The notes beneath the pieces are model-generated. The model saw only the letters and a list, made by a program, of their open reading frames with translations. It had not been told where the DNA came from and did not search any database. 45,585 bases of DNA from Bacteroidales bacterium (GTDB lineage: Bacteria; Bacteroidota; Bacteroidia; Bacteroidales; UBA932): assembly GCA_017960585.1 (NCBI GenBank), contig JAGCYX010000068.1, positions 1 through 45,585 of the forward strand, written 5' to 3'. Every line of letters begins with the position of its first letter. Position 1 is the first letter of the stretch. Below are positions 11,517 through 19,096 of the stretch, in pieces. Position numbers and translations under genes: made by a program.

Positions 11517-12778
11517 ATTTCGTTGGCTTTAGTCCAGAGGAAAATCTTGTCGCCGCGGCGGAGTTTGCCGTCGGGGCACAGTTCGCAGGGAACGCGCACG
11601 GAGCAGTGGCTGCCTTTCGGCGCCAGCTCCACCGGGTCGAATTCCAGGCGGATGTCGTCGGCGTCGAACTCGACCACGCCGGTGGTGGCGCCGATGACCA
11701 TCAGGCGGTCGCCGACCCGCAGATCGGAGGTCTCCACGGAGATCTCCGCCACGCCGATGCGGTCGAACCAGTTGGTCACCTTGCCGAGGTATATCTTGCG
11801 CCGGGTGGCCTGGGTGCCATACACGGCGCTCCACTCGCCGAGCCGCGCGCCCTGGTAATAGCCGTCCCAGAAGCCCCGGTTGAAGACCTCGGCCAGCTCG
11901 GCCTTCAGCACCGCGCCGAGGTCCGGGGTGAAGGTCCCGTCGCAGACGGCGTCGGCCGCGCGCCGGTAGCAGGAGGCGCAGTGCTTGACGTATTCCGCGG
12001 AGCGGGCGCGGCCTTCGATCTTGAACACGCGCACGCCGCTGTCCACGATGCGGTCCAGGAACTCGATGGTGCAGAGGTCCTTGGGGGACATGATGTATTC
12101 GTTGTCGATCAGCAGCTCGTTGCCGGTCTCGCGGTCTCGGACCTCGTAGCTGCGGCGGCAGACCTGGTAGCAGGCGCCGCGGTTCGCGGAGGCCCCGGCG
12201 GCGTGCAGCGAGAGGTAGCACTTGCCGCTGACGGCCATGCAGAGCGCTCCGTGGGCGAACATCTCGATACGGACCAACTGCCCGGACGGGCCGCAGATCC
12301 GCTCGCGGACGATGGTCTCGTGGATGTCCTTGACCTGGTCGAGCGTCAGTTCGCGCGCGAGCACGACCACGTCGGCGAACTGCGCGTAGAAACGCAGCGC
12401 CTCCACGTTCGAGATGGACAGCTGCGTGGAAATGTGGACTTCCAGCCCGATCTGCCGGCAATACTGGATGGCGGCGATGTCCGACGCGATCACAGCGTCC
12501 ACCCCCGCCGCCCGGGCGGCGTCCAGCGCCTCCCGCATTGCGGACAGATCCTCCTGGAAGAGGGTGATGTTCAGGGTCAGGTAGCTCCGCACCCCCGCTT
12601 CGCGGCAGATGCGGACCACTTCAGGCAGGTCTTCAGGCAGGAAATTGGCCGCAGAGCGGCTGCGCATATTCAGGCGCCCGATGCCGAAATAGACGGAGTT
12701 CGCTCCGCCCTGTATCGCGGCCTGCAGGCAGTCGAACCCGCCCGCCGGCGCCATGATTTCCAGTTCCCGCCGGTCCAT
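11513..12778 (-). CDS. U32 family protein, probable TrhP-like tRNA hydroxylation protein
   Basis: A 421-residue member of peptidase family U32. Seen: APAGGFDCLQAAIQGGANSVYFG at the start, EVHISTQLSISN, the Cys-containing segments AHGALCMAVSGKCYLS and NRGACYQVCRRSYEV, and YIMSPKDLCTIEFL. In known members (E. coli TrhP/YegQ) these Cys bind an iron-sulfur cluster and the protein takes part in prephenate-dependent hydroxylation of U34 in tRNA; it is not thought to be a protease. A C-terminal beta domain (about 340-421) matches the U32 C-terminal domain. ATG at 12778 was chosen because family homology starts at MDRRELEIMAPAGG; the frame is open to 12826. It lies 4 bases after the 101-aa gene. Confidence 0.88.
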   Translation of the reverse strand: MDRRELEIMAPAGGFDCLQAAIQGGANSVYFGIGRLNMRSRSAANFLPEDLPEVVRICREAGVRSYLTLNITLFQEDLSAMREALDAARAAGVDAVIASDIAAIQYCRQIGLEVHISTQLSISNVEALRFYAQFADVVVLARELTLDQVKDIHETIVRERICGPSGQLVRIEMFAHGALCMAVSGKCYLSLHAAGASANRGACYQVCRRSYEVRDRETGNELLIDNEYIMSPKDLCTIEFLDRIVDSGVRVFKIEGRARSAEYVKHCASCYRRAADAVCDGTFTPDLGAVLKAELAEVFNRGFWDGYYQGARLGEWSAVYGTQATRRKIYLGKVTNWFDRIGVAEISVETSDLRVGDRLMVIGATTGVVEFDADDIRLEFDPVELAPKGSHCSVRVPCELCPDGKLRRGDKIFLWTKANEI

Positions 12779-12782
12779 GGCC

Positions 12783-13088
12783 CTATTTCTTCTTCTGATG
12801 GTTGGCCTCGGCGAGGAAGGCGGCAAGCTCCTGATTGTTCCGGACCTGCTCCCGGAACCTGTCGCTGAAATGCTCGGCGAAGGTCTCCGGGGTCTGGTTC
12901 ACGTAGAAGTTCTTGGGCAGGTCGGTGCGGACGGTCCCGCCGCCGTAGTTGCTGGCGGCCCAGCCCGGAGTAAAGACGTCCTCCAGCAAGTACGGGCCCT
13001 TGTCGTCGCAGCACAAGTACATATACGAACGCTCGTAATGCGCCTCGTCGTAGTGCTCGCCCAGTAAGATTTTGGAGAATTTTATCAT
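12783..13088 (-). CDS. Small conserved protein with GGGTVRTDL domain
   Basis: A 101-residue cytoplasmic-looking protein of no recognised family. It starts at the ATG overlapping the cysS stop (ATGA at 13085-13088); an in-frame ATG at 13100 would add four residues. Its C-terminal half, from about [17 protein letters not shown] to the Lys-rich end ([15 protein letters not shown]), matches the C-terminus of the protein at 21532-22230 ([33 protein letters not shown]). The N-terminal part is rich in Tyr, His and Cys ([17 protein letters not shown]). Lying between cysS and a tRNA-modification gene suggests a translation-linked role, but this is only context. Confidence 0.75.
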   Translation of the reverse strand: MIKFSKILLGEHYDEAHYERSYMYLCCDDKGPYLLEDVFTPGWAASNYGGGTVRTDLPKNFYVNQTPETFAEHFSDRFREQVRNNQELAAFLAEANHQKKK

Positions 13089-14611
13089 TCGATCGTCCAT
13101 TCTGCACCGTCCTTGGTGTCCTTCACCCGGATGCCCAGGGCGGCCAGGGCGTCGCGGATGTGGTCGGAGGTGGTCCAGTCCTTGGCGGCCTTGGCGGCGG
13201 CGCGCTGCTCGAGGACCATCTGCATCAGGCCGTCGATGACCTTGGTGCCGGCCCCGCCTGCGGCTTCCTCGTCCTTGAGGCCGAGCACGCCGAAGACGAT
13301 GTCGTCGAAGAGCTGCACGAGGGTGTCGAGGTCGCCCTTAGAAAGCTTGACCTGGCCCGCCTTGGCGGAGTTGATGAGCTTGACGGCCTCGGAGATATGC
13401 GCCAGGGCCACGGGCGTGTTCATATCGTCGCAGAGGGCCTCGTAGACGCCCTCCCAGAGGGTCTTGACGGCGTCGCTGTCCGCCGGGCAGCTGTCCGGGG
13501 CCACGTGCACCGGCTCCTCGCCGTAGGCGTACTGCGGGACCTTGCGGCCCGCCATTGCATAGAGGTCGCGGGCGGCCTGCATCAGGCGCGCCAACCCTTT
13601 TCCGGCAGCCTGCAGGGCCTCGTTCGAGAAGTCCAGCGTGCCGCGGTAGTGGGCCTGGAGGATGAAGAAGCGGACCGTCATCGGGCTGTAGGCCTGGGTC
13701 AGCTTCGGGTGGTCGCCGGCGAAGAGCTGCGGCAGGGTGATGAAGTTCCCCAGGCTCTTGCCCATCTTCTGGCCGGCGATGGTGATCATGTTGTTGTGCA
13801 CCCAGTAGTGCACGCCCTGCGTGCCGCGGGAGGCCTGGTTCTGGGCGATCTCGCACTCGTGGTGCGGGAACACCAGGTCCATGCCGCCGCCGTGGATGTC
13901 GAACTCGCGGCCGAGGTATTTCTCGCCCATGACCGAGCACTCGAGGTGCCAGCCCGGGAAGCCCTCGCCCCAGGGGGACGGCCAGCGCATGATGTGCTCC
14001 GGCTCCGCCTTCTTCCAGAGGGCGAAGTCGTACGGGGCGCGCTTGTCGCTCTGCCCGTCCAGGCTGCGGGTGCCCTCCAGCGTGTCGTTGAGGTTGCGGC
14101 CGGAAAGGACGCCGTAGTGGAAGTCTTGGTTATACTTCTCGACGTCGAAGTAGATGCTGCCGTTGCTCTCGTAGGCATAGCCGGCGTCGAGGATCTTCTT
14201 CACCGCCTCGATCTGCTCGATGATGTGGCCCGAGGCGCGCGGCTCGATGGAGGGCGGCGCCACGTTCAGCAGGCGCATCGCCTCGTGGTAGCGCAGGGTG
14301 TAGGCCTGCACGACCTCCATCGGCTCCAGCTGCTCCAGGCGGGCCTTCTTCGCAATCTTGTCCTCGCCTTCGTCGGCATCGTGCTCGAGGTGCCCCACGT
14401 CCGTGATGTTGCGGACATAGCGCACCTTGTAGCCCAGGTGGCGGAGAAGCTTACTGAGGACGTCGTAGGTCACGCCCGGGCGGGCATGGCCGAGATGGGC
14501 GTCGCCATAGACGGTCGGGCCGCAGACATACATGCCCACGTGGCCGGGGTGCACCGGCTTGAAGAGCTCCTTGCTGCGGGTCAGGGTATTGGTGATGAAG
14601 AATTCACGCAT
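13085..14611 (-). CDS. cysS: Cysteinyl-tRNA synthetase
   Basis: Class I aminoacyl-tRNA synthetase that charges tRNA-Cys; 508 residues, close to the usual size. Seen: zinc Cys in [10 protein letters not shown], the HIGH-type motif [18 protein letters not shown] with a second zinc Cys, [18 protein letters not shown] with further ligands, and the KMSKS-type loop KMGKSLGNF (Ser to Gly at the third position, common in Bacteroidota by recall). The ATG at 14611 is preferred to the TTG at 14617. First gene of a four-gene minus-strand operon. A -7-like box lies about 20 bases upstream. Confidence 0.96.
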   Translation of the reverse strand: MREFFITNTLTRSKELFKPVHPGHVGMYVCGPTVYGDAHLGHARPGVTYDVLSKLLRHLGYKVRYVRNITDVGHLEHDADEGEDKIAKKARLEQLEPMEVVQAYTLRYHEAMRLLNVAPPSIEPRASGHIIEQIEAVKKILDAGYAYESNGSIYFDVEKYNQDFHYGVLSGRNLNDTLEGTRSLDGQSDKRAPYDFALWKKAEPEHIMRWPSPWGEGFPGWHLECSVMGEKYLGREFDIHGGGMDLVFPHHECEIAQNQASRGTQGVHYWVHNNMITIAGQKMGKSLGNFITLPQLFAGDHPKLTQAYSPMTVRFFILQAHYRGTLDFSNEALQAAGKGLARLMQAARDLYAMAGRKVPQYAYGEEPVHVAPDSCPADSDAVKTLWEGVYEALCDDMNTPVALAHISEAVKLINSAKAGQVKLSKGDLDTLVQLFDDIVFGVLGLKDEEAAGGAGTKVIDGLMQMVLEQRAAAKAAKDWTTSDHIRDALAALGIRVKDTKDGAEWTIE

Positions 14612-14631
14612 AGTCAAATCATATAAGCAGG

Positions 14632-14639
14632 CGAAGATA
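14632..14639 (-). promoter_or_regulatory. Possible -7 box for cysS operon
   Basis: TATCTTCG on the minus strand, one base off TAnnTTTG, 20 bases ahead of the cysS ATG. No convincing TTTG -33 box was found at the usual spacing, so this is weak. Confidence 0.35.
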
Positions 14640-14650
14640 CGAAAAATATA

Positions 14651-16117
14651 CTAAAGAATACCGAGTTCGGTGGCCTGGCGTATCATGTCGGAGACATTCT
14701 TGACGGCCATCTTGGCATAAATCCGCTTGCGGTGGGTGTTGACGGTGTTGACGGAGAGGAACAGGCGTTCCGCGATGTCCGCCGCCTTCAGGCCTTCGGC
14801 GCTGAGTCGGATGATCTGGATTTCCCGCTGCGAGAGGCCGATGTCCGTGATGCGGCGGGCGCGCTCGATGAGCACGTTGCCCACATAGCCGGCCACTTCG
14901 GTGTTGAGGGTCTTGGCGTCCTGGGCGATGTCGTCGATTTTTCGGCGGATCTCCTCGTCGGAGAGACTGTGGGCCGAACTGGACAGCTGCTCCAGTTGCG
15001 TGGAGCAGGCGGACGCAGGGTTCCGGAGGTCTTTGGACAGGAACTCGATCAGCTGTTCCTTGGTGTCGTTGACCTTCTGGAGCTCTTCGTTGCGGCGGCG
15101 CACCTTCTTGTGGTGGTTGAGCACCATGAACAGGCCCGAGAGGGCCAGCAGCAGGGCCAGGGCGAGCAGACCGCGCTGATAGCGGCCCCGCTCGAGGGCC
15201 CGTTCCTTTTCCTGGACCTGGAAGCGGGTTTCCATCTCCTGCAAGGTCTCGTCCTGCTTCTGCTGGATGTAATTCTGGATATGGTAGACGTAGTCGTCGT
15301 GCGTGTCCAGGGCTTTCTCATAGTCCCCCGTGCGGGTGTAGAGCCGCACCAGGCGGTCGTCCAGGCTGGAGGCGGTGAGGTTGTCATCCTCCTTGAGCGT
15401 CGCGAGGACCTGTTCGAAGTATTGGATGGCTTCCTCGTTGCGGTCGCCCTGCTGGAACCAGCGGGAACGGAAGAGGATGCCGTTGCGGCGCAGGCGCGGG
15501 AGGTCGTAGGTGTCGGCGAGGGTCTGCCCCTTGTCCAGCCATTCCCCTGCGGTGCGGTAGATGTCCGGATCGACGGGATTGGTCCAGCGGTTCTTGTTGA
15601 TATAGAGGGAGCCGATGACGAAGCAGGCTTCGCACTGCTGCTCCACGGCATTGGCCTCTTCTGCGAGCGTCAGGGCTTCCTTCGCATACCCCAGCCCTTC
15701 GTCGTTGCGCCCGGTTTCCGGGGAGATCTCGGCGTAGGAGCAGAGCTTGGCCTTGGAGATGAGGATGTCGGCCAGCTCCTTCTTAAACTCCGGCCTGGCC
15801 GCCTGGGGCCGGGCGAGCGTTTCCGCCTGGAGGGCTTTCTCCCAGGCGTCAGCGTCGCGGCTCGTCATGATGTCTATGCCGACGATGGTTCTCAGGGCCT
15901 GCACTTCATTCAGCACGGAGCCGTCCTCCCGGGATACTTCCAGCGCCTGGAGCGCCTTGTCCATCGCGGCGTCGTAGCGCTGCGCGGAGATGTCGGCGGA
16001 CGCTTCGCTGATCAGATCGGCGACGGCGGCCCCGGTCTCCTCTCCGGAGGGCCTGCCCGGTCCGGCGCAGGCGAATAACGCGAGGGTAAGGGCGAGTATG
16101 GGGAAGAAATGCTTCAT
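14651..16117 (-). CDS. Membrane-tethered TPR / LuxR-type transcriptional regulator
   Basis: A 488-residue regulator that spans the inner membrane. Order: signal peptide with lipobox-like LFAC (Cys17); TPR-like helical repeats about 35-290, outside the cytoplasm; coiled coil 285-312; one membrane helix about 316-334; positively charged stop and coiled coil (HHKKVRRRNEELQKVND); a segment FLSKDLRNPASA that looks like the dimerisation helix of a histidine kinase but with Asp where the phospho-His would be; and a LuxR/GerE helix-turn-helix about 428-485 (LSQREIQIIRLSAEGLKAADIAERL). No ATPase domain is present, so it is not a kinase. Divergent from the peptide/FISUMP pair at 16274-17933, which it may control (inference). 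Confidence 0.85.
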   Translation of the reverse strand: MKHFFPILALTLALFACAGPGRPSGEETGAAVADLISEASADISAQRYDAAMDKALQALEVSREDGSVLNEVQALRTIVGIDIMTSRDADAWEKALQAETLARPQAARPEFKKELADILISKAKLCSYAEISPETGRNDEGLGYAKEALTLAEEANAVEQQCEACFVIGSLYINKNRWTNPVDPDIYRTAGEWLDKGQTLADTYDLPRLRRNGILFRSRWFQQGDRNEEAIQYFEQVLATLKEDDNLTASSLDDRLVRLYTRTGDYEKALDTHDDYVYHIQNYIQQKQDETLQEMETRFQVQEKERALERGRYQRGLLALALLLALSGLFMVLNHHKKVRRRNEELQKVNDTKEQLIEFLSKDLRNPASACSTQLEQLSSSAHSLSDEEIRRKIDDIAQDAKTLNTEVAGYVGNVLIERARRITDIGLSQREIQIIRLSAEGLKAADIAERLFLSVNTVNTHRKRIYAKMAVKNVSDMIRQATELGIL

Positions 16118-16210
16118 GGCCGGACGAAGTTACTAAAAAACCCAATAATTCGGTAATGCGGAATGCGCAAATTACCCAAAAATGGTGAACGAAAAGTCAT
16201 AGGAGAAAGA

Positions 16211-16218
16211 TAGCTTTG
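16211..16218 (+). promoter_or_regulatory. Probable -7 box for the small peptide/FISUMP unit
   Basis: TAGCTTTG matches TAnnTTTG exactly and lies 55 bases ahead of the ATG at 16274. No clear TTTG is seen 19-21 bases upstream, which could mean dependence on an activator. Confidence 0.5.
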
Positions 16219-16273
16219 CAACTGTAATACGGGACAGTGGCAGTGTAATCGAAAACCTTAAAAATAGAAGACA

Positions 16274-16393
16274 ATGATCGAAAAAGAAGCGTACGAAGCG
16301 CCCCAGGTCGAAATCCTGGAAGTGAAGTCCGAAGGCATCATCTGCGCCAGCGGTGGTGATTACAATGGTTTTGGCAATGAACAACAATGGTAA
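16274..16393 (+). CDS. 39-residue peptide, Bacteroidales-type short precursor-like protein
   Basis: Encodes 39 residues beginning MIEKEAYEAPQVEILEVKSE and ending GIICASGGDYNGFGNEQQW. The pattern (charged start, Y-x-A/x-P, a beta strand VEILEV, then E-G-I-I-C-x-S and a Gly/aromatic/acidic tail) is one I recall from many short Bacteroidales proteins encoded just ahead of surface-protein genes; I know of no assigned function. Its TAA is part of the strong ribosome site (TAAGGAGGA, 16391-16399) of the next gene, so the two are coupled. A GG pair at residues 27-28 recalls leader-peptide cleavage sites, but no processing enzyme is nearby. Confidence 0.7.
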   Translation: MIEKEAYEAPQVEILEVKSEGIICASGGDYNGFGNEQQW

Positions 16394-16406
16394 GGAGGAC
16401 AGCCGT

Positions 16407-17933
16407 ATGAAAAAGTTATTGTTAATTCTCTGCGCCTCCGTGCTGGCGCTCGTTTCCTGCGAGAAACAACCTGTTGAGAACCCGACCAATGAGGGTTCCG
16501 AAATCGTGTTCGATCTCAACGCCATCCTTCCTGACGGCGCTGACACCAAGGCGGTGAAGAGCGCTTGGGAAACAGGCGACGTGATCTTCGTGTTCTTCTC
16601 TAAGCATGCGGCACCGAAGTATCTGGAGATGAAATGGAGTGGCACAGAGTGGGTATCCACTGCAAAGAACTCTCTTTCGTTTGATGTTAGTGAAATGGGT
16701 AATATGAGAGCTGTTTATCTGCCTTTCGGTAGCGAGGCCACGGTTTCTGCCGACGGAACGAATTTCAAGTTCAGCGAGACGTACGAGACTTATTATCTTA
16801 CGGATAAGATGGCTTATGTGGTGAATGGTGGCAAGCTTTCCGGTACTTTCATCATGCAGATTCCGGACGGCTATGTGCAGTTCTTCCTGGATAATGCGAG
16901 TGCTGATCCGGCAATGGAGATCGAACTGCGCGAGCCGAACCTGACCCCGCAGGGTATTGCCTTGATTGCCGCTGACGGTACGATCACGCACACTGATCCA
17001 GTTCATGGCGCGCCGCTTAAGGGTTATGTCTATGATAAGGAAGTAAAGGAAACAGGTGAAAGCAAGGGCTGGCTGTTCAGCGGGGTCCTCGCCGCCGGAG
17101 CACAGAACACCTCAACGGATTATCATTTCACGCTGGTGAGCGGAGCCTGGAACACTGGTTCCTACTACCACAAGGCCTTCACGGGAAAGACTCTCCAGGC
17201 CACAGGTACCACCGGACGTGCCGTGAAATTGCCTGCTCTTTCGGGTTGGACGCCCATCACGGACTACAAGCCCATTGATCTTGACTGCACGATCTTGGTT
17301 GGAAGCGAATACAAGCGCGTATATTGGGCATCCCGCAACTTGGGCGCCACGGCGGATGGCCCGGCCAACAACAATACCACTTACGGTGACTACTACGCCT
17401 GGGGCGAGTTAGCGCCATATTATGAGGATGGTCATGCTTACGATGCATCCCCTGGCACTTGGAAGTCGGGCAAAGATGAAGGCTATGCATGGGCCTCGTA
17501 CCGTTGGGGCAACTACGATGCCTTGGCAAAATACAACAGTACCGATGGGCTGACCATTCTGGAAGCTGTCGATGATGTTGCTTCGACCACTGTGCCTCCT
17601 GTCGGCCGCTGGCGTATTCCCACAGAAGCGGAGTGGAATGCGTTGCGCGGGTCGAATTATACCCAAGCGTGGGATGGGACCAACAAAGGATATACCGTTA
17701 CCCGCAAAGCCGACACTGGCCCTTGTTCCGGTCGCAGCATCTTCCTTCCCGCTGCAGACCACCGGAGCTATAAAAACCTCTCGAATCCAAGTACCGAGGG
17801 CTACTATTGGTCGTCTTCCATCTATACGAGCAATTTGATTCGAGCTAATTATTTGCACTTCACTTCAAGTGGCTTAGGCATGAGCAACGAACTTCGTTTT
17901 TCGGGCATGTCCGTACGTCCGGTGATGGAATAA
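16407..17933 (+). CDS. Surface lipoprotein, fimbrillin-like N-terminus and FISUMP C-terminal domain
   Basis: A 508-residue lipoprotein (LALVSC, Cys18). Residues about 30-215 have the look of Mfa1/fimbrillin-like domains (GSEIVFDLNA, DTKA, ETGDVIFVFF, YLPFGSEA). The C-terminal part, about 265-508, matches the Fibrobacter succinogenes major paralogous (FISUMP) domain: VYWASRNLGATA, YGDYYAWGE, WRIPTEAEWNAL, GYYWSSS and the final SVRPV. This fold is related to C-type lectin/sulfatase-modifying-like domains. Probably a surface adhesin; ligand unknown. Codon use is visibly poorer in GC than neighbours, which hints at transfer or fast change. ATG at 16407 has a strong AAGGAGG site 7 bases upstream. 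Confidence 0.8.
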   Translation: MKKLLLILCASVLALVSCEKQPVENPTNEGSEIVFDLNAILPDGADTKAVKSAWETGDVIFVFFSKHAAPKYLEMKWSGTEWVSTAKNSLSFDVSEMGNMRAVYLPFGSEATVSADGTNFKFSETYETYYLTDKMAYVVNGGKLSGTFIMQIPDGYVQFFLDNASADPAMEIELREPNLTPQGIALIAADGTITHTDPVHGAPLKGYVYDKEVKETGESKGWLFSGVLAAGAQNTSTDYHFTLVSGAWNTGSYYHKAFTGKTLQATGTTGRAVKLPALSGWTPITDYKPIDLDCTILVGSEYKRVYWASRNLGATADGPANNNTTYGDYYAWGELAPYYEDGHAYDASPGTWKSGKDEGYAWASYRWGNYDALAKYNSTDGLTILEAVDDVASTTVPPVGRWRIPTEAEWNALRGSNYTQAWDGTNKGYTVTRKADTGPCSGRSIFLPAADHRSYKNLSNPSTEGYYWSSSIYTSNLIRANYLHFTSSGLGMSNELRFSGMSVRPVME

Positions 17934-17935
17934 TG

Positions 17936-18037
17936 GTTTCCCGGGAGCGGAGAGGGGCCCCAGTGCTCCCGGGAAGCGAAAAAACCGGTCGCCGGGAGCA
18001 AAAAGGGGGTCTGGTGCGCCCGGGAAGACCGAAATAA
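17936..18037 (+). repeat. Two tandem diverged hairpin units, the first a likely terminator
   Basis: Unit 1 contains TTCCCGGGAGC (17938-17948) and its perfect complement GCTCCCGGGAA (17965-17975), then GCGAAAAAACC. Unit 2 (from about 17988) repeats the series as GCCGGGAGCAAAAAGGGGGTC, GCGCCCGGGAAGACC. The units are about 50 bases long and clearly related, so one came from the other by tandem duplication. The first stem, 5 bases past the FISUMP stop, probably ends that transcript. Confidence 0.75.
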
Positions 18038-18040
18038 TGT

Positions 18041-18048
18041 TATTTTTG
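18041..18048 (+). promoter_or_regulatory. Probable -7 box of the exported-protein operon
   Basis: TATTTTTG fits TAnnTTTG and is 16 bases ahead of the ATG at 18064; the -33 region is GC-rich repeat DNA with no TTTG. Predicted leader is very short. Confidence 0.5.
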
Positions 18049-18063
18049 TGTGAAATATAACTC

Positions 18064-19083
18064 ATGACCATGCGTGCAATCAAATCGCTCATCCTCCTGG
18101 CGGCCGCGCTGCTGCTGAGTGCCGGGGCCGCTTCTGCCCAAAACCTGCTCAACGAATTGACGCGGCAGGCGAAGAATGCCGTCCGCAGGGAGGCCTATGA
18201 GGTCCGGCGCGATGCCCGCAACGCGGCGGTGAATGCCGCCCGCAACGCGGTGAACAACGCCCGGAACGGCGCATACAGCAATAACAACCAGAACGCGCAG
18301 CCCCAGCAATACGTAGAGCATACGCACGACGCCAAAGAAACCTGGACCTGCCCCACCTGCGGCAAATCGGACAACGAAGGCAGTTTCTGCGCCAATTGCG
18401 GCACGAACCGGCCTGTCGGTGAAGCCGGGAGCAAGGAAGAAGTCGCCGATACAACCTTCGTGGAGCGAGAATTCATCCCCGGAAGCCGCCTGATCTTCGA
18501 GGATACGCTCGAAGGAGAGCGGGTGGACGCCTCCCCCTCCAGGTGGGAACTCGTCATGGCGTCCGACGACGAATACTACGTCACCCGGCGGGCCGGCGCC
18601 ATGGCCATCTACCTGACCGGCTGGCACAGCGACTTCAAGCCGGACATCGCCGGCGACCACTACCTGACCGATTCTTTCACCATCGAGATGGACGTCTGGG
18701 CCGAAAAAAGCGTTCACAACGCCCGTACGCACCAGCTGATCCTGGAATTCGCCACGCAGGAGGTTCTGGAAGAGTTCAGCGTCGCATTCTGCTATGGCAG
18801 CGACAAGAGCGGCCCGGGCATCGTGTCCGTGCATTACTGGCCCAAGGGGACCACGAACGACGTGACCGAGGAAATCGAAGAACGGGTCCGGGAGAAACTG
18901 CAGCCGGGCGCCTGGAACCAGGCCGCCGTCTCCTTCGACCACGGCACCCTCACCGTCTTCGTCAACGGCGTGTCCGTCTGCGAGGTAAAGAACCAGCCCC
19001 GGCCGGAATATGTCAAGCTCCAGTCCAACGCTGCCGACGGCGAAGGCCATACGTTCAAGAACTTCCGAATCGCTACCAACTAA
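18064..19083 (+). CDS. Exported protein with zinc ribbon and jelly-roll-like domain
   Basis: A 339-residue exported protein. Signal peptide 1-25 ending ASA. Residues 30-70 are a charged, Ala/Arg/Asn-rich helix (RREAYEVRRDARNAAVNAAR). Next comes a zinc ribbon with CPTCG and CANCG (Cys96, 99, 109, 112), a type usually found inside the cell. Residues about 140-339 form a beta-rich domain (LIFEDTLEGERVD, FTIEMDVWAEK, AVSFDHGTLTVFVNGV, FKNFRIATN) with the character of a concanavalin/LamG jelly roll, often carbohydrate binding. No enzyme motif is seen. First gene of six tightly packed genes. ATG at 18070 is an alternative start. Confidence 0.75.
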   Translation: MTMRAIKSLILLAAALLLSAGAASAQNLLNELTRQAKNAVRREAYEVRRDARNAAVNAARNAVNNARNGAYSNNNQNAQPQQYVEHTHDAKETWTCPTCGKSDNEGSFCANCGTNRPVGEAGSKEEVADTTFVEREFIPGSRLIFEDTLEGERVDASPSRWELVMASDDEYYVTRRAGAMAIYLTGWHSDFKPDIAGDHYLTDSFTIEMDVWAEKSVHNARTHQLILEFATQEVLEEFSVAFCYGSDKSGPGIVSVHYWPKGTTNDVTEEIEERVREKLQPGAWNQAAVSFDHGTLTVFVNGVSVCEVKNQPRPEYVKLQSNAADGEGHTFKNFRIATN

Positions 19084-19096
19084 TTGACAACTGAAT

